Below, one piece after another: positions 35,452-44,111 of a DNA stretch of 64,000 bases. The notes below the pieces were generated by a model. The model searched no databases. It saw nothing but the letters and a program-made list of their open reading frames with translations, and had not been told where the DNA came from. This DNA comes from an uncultured Steroidobacter sp. GTDB lineage: Bacteria; Pseudomonadota; Gammaproteobacteria; Steroidobacterales; Steroidobacteraceae. Location: contig NZ_CALFXI010000058.1 of assembly GCF_937958065.1 (NCBI RefSeq), forward strand, positions 1-64,000, given 5' to 3'. A program made the translations under genes and the position numbers. Position 1 is the first letter of the stretch. Every line of letters begins with the position of its first letter.

Positions 35452-35889
35452 TCAGGACGGCCGTTGCGACAGCTCGAGCCGCAGCCACGCGCGGGCGTGG
35501 GTCCATTCGCGCTTCACGGTGTCGTGGGAAAGGCCGAGTGCCCGAGCGGTTTGTTCGATCGTGAGTCCGCCGTAGCAACGCATGGCCACGATTCGCGCCT
35601 GGCGCGGGTCCAGCGCTTCCAGACGCGACACCAATTCATGCAATGCCTCCCCATCCTCGAGTATTTCCGCGCGTGAGAGGACGCTGGCTCCCTGGGGACG
35701 TCGATCCTTCGCGCGAGCAGCACGAAACTGGCGCATGGCCGTCGCCGCAAGAGCGAAGAACTGCGCCCGCTCCTGCCAATCGATGGGAGGCGGCGCGCCT
35801 TTATCTCGCGGCCTGCGTCGCACGGTACGGACCCCTGAACCCTTCGCCACGTGCTTCCGGCGAACGCAGCAAGGTCGATTCAGCCACAT
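35452..35889 (-). pseudogene. Truncated ECF sigma factor (region 4 and part of region 2 only)
   Basis: The conserved part runs from DWQERAQFFALAATAMRQFRAAR through LEALDPRQARIVAMRCYGGLTIEQTARALGLSHDTVKREW to ARAWLRLELSQ. This is the C-terminal two-thirds of an ECF sigma factor of the kind with WxxRAHFFAVAA and a region-4 HTH. The expected N-terminus (roughly 50 residues of region 2.1-2.3) is absent, and the first codons lie in the 3' end of the ABC exporter gene (35801-35889). Either it is a pseudogene or a very reduced factor. Junction with the exporter suggests a deletion. Confidence 0.6.
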
Positions 35890-37951
35890 TCGGCAGGGCG
35901 ATGATCCGGCCCGCCATGGCGATGGTGTCCGGACGATGCGCGATGATGATTCGGGTCAGCGACAGCGACTGCACGGCTTCATTCACGCCGCGCTCGCAGG
36001 TGACGTCGAGGTGGCTGGTGGCCTCGTCGAGCGCCAGGATCTTCGGCTGTTTGTACAGCGCGCGAGCCAGCAGCACCCGCTGCTTCTGCCCTCCGGAGAG
36101 CGCATCGCCCATGTCGCCGATGAGCGTGTTGTACCCCATGGGCATGGCCACGACATCGTCGTGAATCACCGCGAGCCGGGCGCACTCCTCGATGCGCGCC
36201 TGGTCGGCATTGACATCGAAGAAACAAATATTGTCGGCGATGGAGCCGGCGAACAGCTTGTCCTCCTGCATGACCGCGCCAATGAGATCGAGATGCGCAG
36301 GGGCCAGCTGCGCGACGCTCACTCCGCCGATCAGCACCTCGCCTTCAGTCGGCGCGAGCAGGCCGAGGATCAGCTTGAGCAGCGTCGTCTTGCCGCAGCC
36401 CGACGGGCCAACGATGGCCACGGACTCACCAGCGGCAATCTTGAAGCTCACGTCATGGAGCACCGGCGCGCTGAAACTCGAGTAACGGAACGTGACATTG
36501 CGAAACTCGATGTCCGGAACCAGTGTCGACGCGATCTCGTTCGTTCCGGTGGACTCAGGCTCCGCGAGTGCAATGTCGGCCACGCGCTCGGCGTGCAGTC
36601 CCAGCATCCGCAGCTCGACGGCCTTGTCGATGAATGCACCGATGCGAGTGACAAAGGTTATCTTGAACGACACGAACGCAAATAGCATGCCGACCGTGAG
36701 CTTCGCATCCAGCACCAGCAGCGCCGCCAGCCAGATCACGGCGATGTTTTCGATGCCGAACAGCGCGCCGTTCAGCGCCCGATACAGAATGTCCAGCCGC
36801 TCGGTGCGAATCTCGGCGTTGAAATTACGAACCAGCAGGTTCTCGTGCATGGTGCGCCGCTGCGACTGGCGATTGAACAGCTTCACGCTCTGGATGCCGC
36901 GGATGGTCTCCAGAAAGCTGCTCTGCTGATTGGCAGCGTGCGCGATCTGCTCCTGCTGAGCGTCGAACAGCGGGCGATACAACGCGGCCCGCAGCAATGC
37001 ATAAAGAACAGCGGCCACGCAGACGATGGCGGTAAGCAGGCCGCTGTAGGCAAACATCACGGCGAGTGTCAGGAGCGCCATCAAGCCGTCGACCAGCGCC
37101 GCGACGAAGCTCGAGGTGAGCGTGCGCTGGATCACGTTGAGCGACTCGAAACGCGACGACAGATCGCCGAGATGGCGCTTCTCGAAGAACGTCATCGGCA
37201 GGCGCAACAGATGCGCGAACAAGTTGCTCACCATCTGCGCGTTCAGGCGCGTTCCCAGCACCATCAATACCCAGGAGCGCGCCGCCGTGACGCCGACCTG
37301 GATCAGCGCAATCAGCAGGAAGCCCAGCCCGAGCACGGTGATCAGATCCCGATCCGCCGAGACGATGGCGTTGTCGACCACCAGCTGAGTGAAAAATGGC
37401 GCCAGGATGGTGAGCACTTCGAGCGCCAGCGCCATGCAAAAGATCTGCAGCAGCGTGCCCTTCATGCCGCGGAAACGGCCCAGCAGCTGGAACACCGAGA
37501 CTTGCTGACGATCCCGCAGCGGCTGGAACTCTTCGAGCCGCGACAGCTCCAGGCACACGCCGGTGTAGTGCGGTGACAGCTCGGCCAGCGTGAGCACTCG
37601 CTGACCGCAGGCAGGATCGTGAATGACCGCACGACCGCCGCGCATTTCCGCCAGCACGACGAAGTGATTGAAGTCCCAGTGCAGGATCGCCGGCAGGGTC
37701 ACGCGTGGCAGCGCTTCGAGCTCCACCTTCACCGGCCGCGAGCCGAGTTGCAGCTGACCCGCCACTTGCATGATGTGCGCCAGCGTCGCGCCCTGCATGG
37801 ACAGAGAGTAGCGACGGCGCAGCGCTGCGAGATCGATATCGTGACCATGATACGCGGCGACCATCGCCAGACAGGCGAGCCCGCATTCGGCGCCTTCTGT
37901 CTGCAGCACGACTGGCGTGCGTCGTCTGCCCGAGAAGTTGAGCTGGATCAC
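35801..37951 (-). CDS. C39 peptidase-containing ABC exporter (bacteriocin/peptide type)
   Basis: A 716-residue transporter of the peptidase-containing type. An N-terminal C39 peptidase has TEGAECGLACLAMVAAYHG with catalytic Cys, HWDFNHFVVLAE with His, and HDPACGQR with Asp. Then six transmembrane helices and an ATPase with Walker A VGPSGCGKTTLLKL, signature SGGQKQRVLLARAL and Walker B KILALDEATSHLD. Such proteins cut double-glycine leader peptides and export them with an HlyD partner, here the upstream gene ending 7 bases earlier. Start is GTG 37951. No substrate peptide gene is seen nearby. Confidence 0.93.
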   Translation of the reverse strand: MIQLNFSGRRRTPVVLQTEGAECGLACLAMVAAYHGHDIDLAALRRRYSLSMQGATLAHIMQVAGQLQLGSRPVKVELEALPRVTLPAILHWDFNHFVVLAEMRGGRAVIHDPACGQRVLTLAELSPHYTGVCLELSRLEEFQPLRDRQQVSVFQLLGRFRGMKGTLLQIFCMALALEVLTILAPFFTQLVVDNAIVSADRDLITVLGLGFLLIALIQVGVTAARSWVLMVLGTRLNAQMVSNLFAHLLRLPMTFFEKRHLGDLSSRFESLNVIQRTLTSSFVAALVDGLMALLTLAVMFAYSGLLTAIVCVAAVLYALLRAALYRPLFDAQQEQIAHAANQQSSFLETIRGIQSVKLFNRQSQRRTMHENLLVRNFNAEIRTERLDILYRALNGALFGIENIAVIWLAALLVLDAKLTVGMLFAFVSFKITFVTRIGAFIDKAVELRMLGLHAERVADIALAEPESTGTNEIASTLVPDIEFRNVTFRYSSFSAPVLHDVSFKIAAGESVAIVGPSGCGKTTLLKLILGLLAPTEGEVLIGGVSVAQLAPAHLDLIGAVMQEDKLFAGSIADNICFFDVNADQARIEECARLAVIHDDVVAMPMGYNTLIGDMGDALSGGQKQRVLLARALYKQPKILALDEATSHLDVTCERGVNEAVQSLSLTRIIIAHRPDTIAMAGRIIALPNVAESTLLRSPEARGEGFRGPYRATQAAR

Positions 37952-37958
37952 CGGTGGC

Positions 37959-39236
37959 TCACATGCGCCTGGTCACCGACTGCAGCGGCTCGATCGCCCA
38001 CTCGATCAAACGGCGGCGCTCCAGCGACAGGGACGCATCCAGCTGCATGCCCGCCTGCAGAGGAAAATCCATCGCCCTGGTGTTCACCTGCTGTGAGGCC
38101 AGCCGCACCGTCACACGATAGAACGGCTCGGTGGCCTGCACCGGCAGATCCAGCTCTTCGGGCGCCATCAATGTGCGGGCGATCTCGACGATCTCGCCGT
38201 TGAAGCTGCCGAAGCGCTGATACGGAAACGCCTGGTAACGCAGCCACACCCGATCGCCGATGTCGATGAAGCCGATGGAGCTGCTGGGCACGAGCAGCTT
38301 GGCCTGCAGCTCCGCATCCTTCGGCAGGATGGCGAGCAGCGAGGTGCGATCGGTAACGGTCTGGCCGATCTCGCCGGCAATCGCGGTGACGGTGCCGTCC
38401 GCCGGCGCAGTGATCACGATCGAGCGACGCGACTGATACTCGGCCCGCTCCTGAGCCAGCGCCAGGGTTTCGCGCTCGATCTCCGACAGACGCTGACGCG
38501 CGCTGATCTCGGTGGTCGCGAGCTCCTGACGATGCGCCTTGATGTCACGCTCGAGTTGAGTCCGACTGCGACGCAGCTCCTGCAATCGCGCCTGCTGTTC
38601 CAGACTCTCGGCGTACTTCTGGTCCGCGTCGAGCTGCGATACGAAATGGCGTTCGAGCAATTCGGCATGGCGACGAGCGATGCGTTCGGCGCTGGCGGCA
38701 CGCTCCCTCTGCAGCGCAATCGAATCGTCCAGTTCCCGCAGCTCGCGTTCCTGGCTGATCAATGACTCCCGCAGCGAGCTGGCCTGCACGGTCGCGAGCT
38801 TCTGCTGATCGGCACGCTCGGCTTCCAGATTCTTCAAGCGCTGTTCGAGCTGCGCGATGGCGGTCGCCTGAGTCTCGGCAAGCTGCGTCGACGCGCCCTC
38901 CGGCGATACGACGAACAGCTCGTCACCACGACGGACGGCCTGGCCTTCGGAGACCCGGCGCTCCACGAGCGTTCCGGCGAGCGGGGCATACACTTTGATG
39001 AGGCCGGCACTCGGTGCGAGATAGCCACGCACCTCCGCCTTGCGCGCCAGCTCCCCGAAGCAGGCGAACAGCACCAGCGCGAGGACGATGCCGACCGAGA
39101 TCGCCGTCAGGCGCGGATAAGAAACCGGATGCGCCGCCAGCGACTCACCGACCAAGGACAGTCGGCGAGCATCGATGGCTTCCTGACGGAACAGCGTGCT
39201 GCGGGGACCACCGCGGGGTGTGTTGACGGGCTCCAT
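37959..39236 (-). CDS. HlyD-family periplasmic adaptor of the peptide exporter
   Basis: A 425-residue membrane-fusion protein: cytoplasmic N-terminus, one membrane helix (AISVGIVLALVLFACFGEL), lipoyl-like halves (GYLAPSAGLIKVYAPLAGTL and VITAPADGTVTAIAGEIGQTV) around a long coiled coil of about 150 residues, and an adaptor barrel with GFIDIGDRVWLRYQAFPYQRFG. It bridges the ABC exporter to an outer-membrane channel, which is not in the window (a TolC-like protein would be needed). It is first in the exporter operon, with a palindrome 47 bases before its ATG. Confidence 0.93.
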   Translation of the reverse strand: MEPVNTPRGGPRSTLFRQEAIDARRLSLVGESLAAHPVSYPRLTAISVGIVLALVLFACFGELARKAEVRGYLAPSAGLIKVYAPLAGTLVERRVSEGQAVRRGDELFVVSPEGASTQLAETQATAIAQLEQRLKNLEAERADQQKLATVQASSLRESLISQERELRELDDSIALQRERAASAERIARRHAELLERHFVSQLDADQKYAESLEQQARLQELRRSRTQLERDIKAHRQELATTEISARQRLSEIERETLALAQERAEYQSRRSIVITAPADGTVTAIAGEIGQTVTDRTSLLAILPKDAELQAKLLVPSSSIGFIDIGDRVWLRYQAFPYQRFGSFNGEIVEIARTLMAPEELDLPVQATEPFYRVTVRLASQQVNTRAMDFPLQAGMQLDASLSLERRRLIEWAIEPLQSVTRRM

Positions 39237-39338
39237 ATCGCCATGAAGCGAGAAGCACCGTCAAACTGGCTCAGATCGAGCCCTGAACTTAAGTTCAGTC
39301 GCGGCCGTGTGCCAGCCACGATCTCGCCATGGCGGCCA
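39237..39338. promoter_or_regulatory. Exporter promoter region with perfect 16-base palindrome
   Basis: CTGAACTTAAGTTCAG at 39283-39298 is a perfect palindrome in the 102-base gap between the end of the cbb operon and the exporter genes. A symmetric repressor could bind it. It resembles the GAAC-N4-GTTC form of some LexA boxes, but I do not claim LexA. Confidence 0.5.
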
Positions 39339-41384
39339 TCAGTTCTTCTCGCGTTCGAGCACGGCTTTGACGGCCGCGACGACGCGCTCGGGCACGAACT
39401 CGAAATAGCGCATCAGGTCCTTGGCCGGTGCCGATTCGCCAAATCGATCGATACCCACCACGGCACCACGGCGACCGACATACTTGCGCCAGAAGTCGGG
39501 CACGCCTGCTTCGACGGCGACACAGGGCAGCTCGAAGGGCAAGACTCGTTCGCGATATTCGGGATCCTGGCGGTCGAACGTCGTGGTCGAAGGCATCGAC
39601 ACGACGCGAACCGGAATGCCTTCCGCCTCCAGCGTCTTCTTCGCCTCGACCGCGAGCGCAACTTCCGAACCGGTCGCAATGATCACGGCGCGCGGCCTGG
39701 CGTGCGGCTCAGAGAGCACATAGCCGCCACGGCGGATGTTTGCAATCGTGTCCGGGTCGCGCTCCTGGAACGGCACGTTCTGACGACTCAGCACCAGGCT
39801 GGTCGGCCCATTCGTCCGTTCGATGGCCGCATCCCAGGCGACCACGGTTTCCAACGTGTCGCATGGCCGCCAGACGTCCATGTTCGGAATCAATCGCAGC
39901 GTCGCGACATGCTCGATGGGCTGATGCGTCGGGCCATCCTCGCCCAGACCGATCGAATCATGGGTGAACACGAAAATCGAGCGGACGCCCATCAGCGCGG
40001 CCATGCGCAGCGCGTTACGGCAGTAGTCCGAGAACGTCAGGAAGGTCCCGCCATAGGGGATGAATCCGCCGTGCAGCGCCAGCCCATTCATGATCGCGGC
40101 CATGCCGAACTCGCGCACGCCGTAATAGATGTAGTTGCCGCCGCTCTTGCCGGTGACGGCGTGCGATCCCGACCATAACGTGAGGTTCGAGCCAGCGAGG
40201 TCGGCCGAGCCGCCGATCAACTCCGGCAGGGTCGGCGCGATCCCTTCGAGGGCCTCCTGCGAGGCCTTGCGTGTCGCGATGGACGCAGCTTTAGCTTGCG
40301 TACGTGCCATCAGTCTGCGGATGTTCTCAGCGAACTCCTCCGGCAATGAGCCCCGCATGCGGCGCTCGAACTCTTCGCTCAGTTGCGGGTGAGCCGTCGC
40401 ATACGCCGTCAGCTTCTGTTGCCACTCTTCCTCATAGATCGAGCCCGCATGATGGGCATCCCACAGCTCGTAGACGTGTTCGGGAATCTCGAAAGCGCCG
40501 TAGTTCCACCCCAGTGCGGCGCGCGTGGCGGCCACTTCTTCCTCACCCAGCGCAGCGCCATGAGCATCGTGGGTGCCGGCCTTGTTCGGCGCTCCCTTGG
40601 CGATGACGGTCTTGCAACAGATCAGCGACGGTCTGTCAGGCACCGCCTTCGCGGCGCGAATGGCGTCGTCGACGGCGTCGCTGTCGTGCCCATCGACGTC
40701 GGGCACGACGTGCCAGCCGTAACTTGCAAAGCGTCGCGGCGTGTCGTCGGTGAACCAGCCCGAGACATGGCCGTCGATCGAGATGCCATTGTCATCGTAG
40801 AAAGCGATGAGCTTGCCGAGGGCGAGCGTACCGGCGAGCGAGCAGACTTCGTGCGAGATGCCTTCCATCATGCAACCGTCGCCGAGGAATACATAGGTGT
40901 AATGATCCACCACCTCGAAGCCAGGACGATTGAATTGCGCCGCGAGCACTTTCTCCGCGATCGCCATGCCCACGGCATTCGCAATCCCCTGCCCCAGCGG
41001 TCCGGTCGTCGTCTCCACGCCGGGAGTAACGCCGTACTCCGGATGGCCCGGCGTTCGCGAATGCAACTGACGGAACCGCTGCAGCTGTTCCAGCGGCAAG
41101 TCGTAACCGGTCAGATGCAGCAGCGAGTACAGCAGCATCGAGCCATGCCCGTTCGAGAGCACGAAGCGGTCGCGGTTGAACCACTCCGGGTTCGCGGGGT
41201 TGTGGCGCAGATGACGTTGCCAGAGCACCTCGGCAATCTCGGCCATGCCCATCGGCATGCCCGGATGGCCCGAGTTGGCCTTTTGCACGGCGTCCATCGC
41301 CAGCGCACGCAGCACGTTGATGCCTTCCTGGCGCGGCCCCAGAGTGCGAGGCTTGGAGCGTTGCACGTCGAGCTCGGCGCTCAT
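39339..41384 (-). CDS. cbbT: Transketolase (Calvin-cycle operon)
   Basis: A 681-residue thiamine-diphosphate transketolase: KANSGHPGMPMGMAEIAEVLW, NGHGSMLLYSLLHLTGYDL, GPLGQGIANAVGMAIAE, the ThDP motif GDGCMMEGISHEVCSLAGTL and DDNGISIDGHVSGWF, then VFTHDSIGLGEDGPTHQPIEH. In the Calvin cycle it rearranges C6/C3 and C7/C3 sugar phosphates to pentose phosphates. Its ATG overlaps the gph stop as ATGA, so it is translated in the cbb operon, of which it is the last gene. Confidence 0.96.
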   Translation of the reverse strand: MSAELDVQRSKPRTLGPRQEGINVLRALAMDAVQKANSGHPGMPMGMAEIAEVLWQRHLRHNPANPEWFNRDRFVLSNGHGSMLLYSLLHLTGYDLPLEQLQRFRQLHSRTPGHPEYGVTPGVETTTGPLGQGIANAVGMAIAEKVLAAQFNRPGFEVVDHYTYVFLGDGCMMEGISHEVCSLAGTLALGKLIAFYDDNGISIDGHVSGWFTDDTPRRFASYGWHVVPDVDGHDSDAVDDAIRAAKAVPDRPSLICCKTVIAKGAPNKAGTHDAHGAALGEEEVAATRAALGWNYGAFEIPEHVYELWDAHHAGSIYEEEWQQKLTAYATAHPQLSEEFERRMRGSLPEEFAENIRRLMARTQAKAASIATRKASQEALEGIAPTLPELIGGSADLAGSNLTLWSGSHAVTGKSGGNYIYYGVREFGMAAIMNGLALHGGFIPYGGTFLTFSDYCRNALRMAALMGVRSIFVFTHDSIGLGEDGPTHQPIEHVATLRLIPNMDVWRPCDTLETVVAWDAAIERTNGPTSLVLSRQNVPFQERDPDTIANIRRGGYVLSEPHARPRAVIIATGSEVALAVEAKKTLEAEGIPVRVVSMPSTTTFDRQDPEYRERVLPFELPCVAVEAGVPDFWRKYVGRRGAVVGIDRFGESAPAKDLMRYFEFVPERVVAAVKAVLEREKN

Positions 41385-42094
41385 GGGATTGCCCTCAATG
41401 CACGAGTCCCGCTGCGGGGACGCACACTCAGCTCCATGATCTCCTTCAGGTTGCTGACGATGGCGTCCGGCCGCAATTCCTCCAGCGGCTGATCGCGGTG
41501 ATAGCCATAGTCGACCGCCACCACACGACAGCCCGCGGCGTGCGCCGCCTGGATGTCGGTCCGCGAATCGCCGATCAACAGCATGTCGGCGGGCTCGACC
41601 TCGCTCAGCGAACAGGCCGAATACAGCAGTGACGGACTCGGCTTTCTATCCTCGGGGCGCGCCGGACACAGCACCGCCGCGAAGAACCCGCTGATGCCGG
41701 CCAGCTCCAGCAAGGCATGAGCGAACCTGCGCTCCTTGTTCGTCACGCAACACAGGGTGAGCCCGAGCGTACGCAACGTGTGCAATGTCATCAGCACATC
41801 GGGATACAGACGCCCGCGCTGGAACACGCGTTGTCCGTACAGATCCCGAAACAATGCGGCCGCCGTCTCGTGCAAGTGCCCATCCGGCATCACGCCGCTT
41901 CGAGTCAGCACCCGCTTGACGAACTCATCGATGCCTGCGCCGATCAGCCCGGGAATCTGCTCGTCCGGCAGCGGCCGGCCGCCGAGCATGACCAGCATCA
42001 TGTTGGCCGCCGCGCCCAGATCCGGCGCGGTGTCGATGAGCGTGCCATCCAGATCGAATGACACGGCGGCGACGCAATCGAGGAGTTTCGGCAT
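41381..42094 (-). CDS. cbbZ: Phosphoglycolate phosphatase
   Basis: A 237-residue HAD hydrolase with motif I SFDLDGTLIDTAPDLGAAAN, motif II CCVTNKERR, a cap domain, the motif III lysine (RKPSPSLL) and MLLIGDSRTDIQAAHAAGCRVVAVDYGY. In cbb operons the equivalent enzyme (also named gph) removes 2-phosphoglycolate made by RuBisCO oxygenation. It lies 12 bases after cbbP and overlaps cbbT by 4 bases, so its role in photorespiration is well supported by context. Confidence 0.93.
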   Translation of the reverse strand: MPKLLDCVAAVSFDLDGTLIDTAPDLGAAANMMLVMLGGRPLPDEQIPGLIGAGIDEFVKRVLTRSGVMPDGHLHETAAALFRDLYGQRVFQRGRLYPDVLMTLHTLRTLGLTLCCVTNKERRFAHALLELAGISGFFAAVLCPARPEDRKPSPSLLYSACSLSEVEPADMLLIGDSRTDIQAAHAAGCRVVAVDYGYHRDQPLEELRPDAIVSNLKEIMELSVRPRSGTRALRAIP

Positions 42095-42106
42095 GACGAC
42101 CTCACA

Positions 42107-43030
42107 TCAGAACGTCGGTTCCAGAAATGCCTGGGTGGAGCGCTGTGATTTGCGCGCCAGCGATTCCCTGCGCCGCTCGATCAGGCGCAGAATCATCGGC
42201 GTGAAGATGAGCTGCATGGCCAGATCCATCTTGCCGCCCGGGCACACGATGGTGTTCGGCCGCGACATGAACGAGTCGTGCAGCATCGCGAGCAGATACG
42301 GAAAGTCGATGCCGTGCGGACTGGCAAAGCGGATCACCAGAAACGATTCGTCGGGTCTCGGAATGAAACGCGCGATGAACGGATCCGACGTGTCCACGAC
42401 GGGAACGCGTTGAAAATTGATGTGCGTGCGGGAGAACTGCGGGCAAATGTAGTGCACGTAGTCGTGCATCCGCCGCAGGATGGTGTCCGCCACCGCCTCC
42501 GTCGAATAACCGCGCGTGGAACGATCGCGATGCAGCTTCTGAATCCATTCGAGATTGATGACCGGCACCACCCCGATCAGCAGATCGACATGCTTCCAGA
42601 TCTGAATGTCTTCGTGCGCCGCGGCGCCATGCAGCCCCTCGTAGAACAGCAGGTCCGTCCCCTCCGGCAGCTCCTCCCATTCGGTGAACGTGCCGGGCGG
42701 CTGTCCATACGGCGCGGCCTCCTGATCGTCATGCAGATATTTGCGCCGCCGCCCCTGTCCGCTCTCGCCATAGCTTCTGAACAAACCGTCGAGCTCGGCG
42801 AACAGATTCGCGTCCGGGCCGAAGTGACTGAAGTACTGATCGCCACGCGCAATGGCATCGGCCATCTGCTGTTTCATGCCGGCGCGATCATAGCGATGGA
42901 AGCTGTCGCCTTCGACGAACGCGGCCGTGAGGGCCTCGCGCCGGAAGATCTGCTCGAACGTCTTCGACACCGAGGTCGTGCCGGCGCCGGACGAGCCGGT
43001 GACTGCGATGATGGGATGTGTGGCTGACAT
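42107..43030 (-). CDS. cbbP: Phosphoribulokinase
   Basis: A 307-residue class I proteobacterial phosphoribulokinase that makes ribulose-1,5-bisphosphate from ribulose-5-phosphate and ATP. Walker A is IAVTGSSGAGTTSVSKTFEQ; FVEGDSFHRYDRAGMKQQMADA, DLLFYEGLHGAAAHEDIQIW, DLLIGVVPVINLEWIQKLHRD and MHDYVHYICPQFSRTHINFQR are family segments. It follows cbbF by 10 bases. Class I enzymes of this type are commonly octameric and regulated by NADH. Confidence 0.96.
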   Translation of the reverse strand: MSATHPIIAVTGSSGAGTTSVSKTFEQIFRREALTAAFVEGDSFHRYDRAGMKQQMADAIARGDQYFSHFGPDANLFAELDGLFRSYGESGQGRRRKYLHDDQEAAPYGQPPGTFTEWEELPEGTDLLFYEGLHGAAAHEDIQIWKHVDLLIGVVPVINLEWIQKLHRDRSTRGYSTEAVADTILRRMHDYVHYICPQFSRTHINFQRVPVVDTSDPFIARFIPRPDESFLVIRFASPHGIDFPYLLAMLHDSFMSRPNTIVCPGGKMDLAMQLIFTPMILRLIERRRESLARKSQRSTQAFLEPTF

Positions 43031-43040
43031 GGAGGTTTGC

Positions 43041-44111
43041 CTATGCGGGATTTCTGAGCACGCTGCGAGTGCCGAACAACGGCGCCTTGAACTCGAAATC
43101 GTTGCACTCGCGGTGATAGCGCTCGATGCGCTCGACCTCCGCGCGTGCGCCGAATATGAAACCGATGCGTTGATGCAGGCTGTCGGGCTGGATGGTCAGC
43201 ACCGGCTCCCGGCCCGTGCTGGCGCGCCCGCCCGCCTGCTCGATCAGGAAGCCGAGCGGATTGGCCTCGTACAGCAGGCGCAGGCGGCCGGGCTTGGTCA
43301 GGTCCCTGCGATCGCGCGGATACATATAAACGCCGCCACGCATGAGAATGCGATGAGCTTCGGCCACCACTGCGGCCACCCAGCGCATGTTGAAATCGCG
43401 ACCGCGCGGACCCGAGGCTCCTTCCTGGCATTCGTGCACGTAGCGCTTGATGGGAGATTCCCAGTACCGTGAATTGGATGCATTGATGGCAAACTCCGAG
43501 GTGGTTTCCGGAATCCGCAGATCCGGATGGGTCAACATGAACTCGCCGATCTCTCGATCGAGCGTGAAGCCGTGCACGCCTCGCCCGGTGCTCAGTACGA
43601 GCATGGTGGACGAACCATAGATGGCGTACCCGGCGCAGACCTGTTCGATGCCCCGCTGTAAAAAATGCTCCTCGGACGGGTCCGTGACGCCTTCAGGACA
43701 GCGCAGCACGGAGAAGATGCTGCCAACGGCGGCATTCACGTCCACGTTCGAGGAGCCGTCCAGTGGGTCGAACAGCAGCAGATACTTGCCAGTGGGATAC
43801 TCCGCCGGAATGGCGTACGGCTTTTCCATCTCTTCGGACACCATGCCCGCGAGCTGGCCGCCCCATTCGTTGGTGCGGATGAAAATATCGTTGGCGAGCA
43901 CATCGAGTTTCTTCTGCACCTCGCCTTGAACGTTGACCACTCCCGCATCTCCATAGGCGCCCGACAGCGCGCCCTTGCCGATGAGCGTCGCGATCCGCTT
44001 GCAGGCGAGTCGCACATCGTTCACCAGTGCAGTGAAGTTGCCGGTCGCGCCCGCGTGGCGGCGCTGCTCCTCGATCAGGAATCGGGTCAACGTTCTCGGC
44101 GCGAGCGTCAT
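43041..44111 (-). CDS. cbbF: Fructose-1,6-bisphosphatase class 1
   Basis: A 356-residue class I fructose-1,6-bisphosphatase (often with sedoheptulose-bisphosphatase activity in this operon). Conserved metal and substrate segments are LLLFDPLDGSSNVDVNAAVGSIFSV, GYAIYGSSTMLVLSTG, NASNSRYWESPIKRYV, FNMRWVAAVVAEAHRILMRGGVYMYP and LRLLYEANPLGFLIEQAGG. ATG 44111 overlaps the cbbX stop by 4 bases. It supplies the cycle's phosphatase step before cbbP. Confidence 0.96.
   Translation of the reverse strand: MTLAPRTLTRFLIEEQRRHAGATGNFTALVNDVRLACKRIATLIGKGALSGAYGDAGVVNVQGEVQKKLDVLANDIFIRTNEWGGQLAGMVSEEMEKPYAIPAEYPTGKYLLLFDPLDGSSNVDVNAAVGSIFSVLRCPEGVTDPSEEHFLQRGIEQVCAGYAIYGSSTMLVLSTGRGVHGFTLDREIGEFMLTHPDLRIPETTSEFAINASNSRYWESPIKRYVHECQEGASGPRGRDFNMRWVAAVVAEAHRILMRGGVYMYPRDRRDLTKPGRLRLLYEANPLGFLIEQAGGRASTGREPVLTIQPDSLHQRIGFIFGARAEVERIERYHRECNDFEFKAPLFGTRSVLRNPA

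Noticed and set aside
39283..39298. LexA box reading of the palindrome before the exporter
   Set aside because: The GAAC-N4-GTTC form belongs mainly to Gram-positive LexA; no LexA or SOS genes are nearby.
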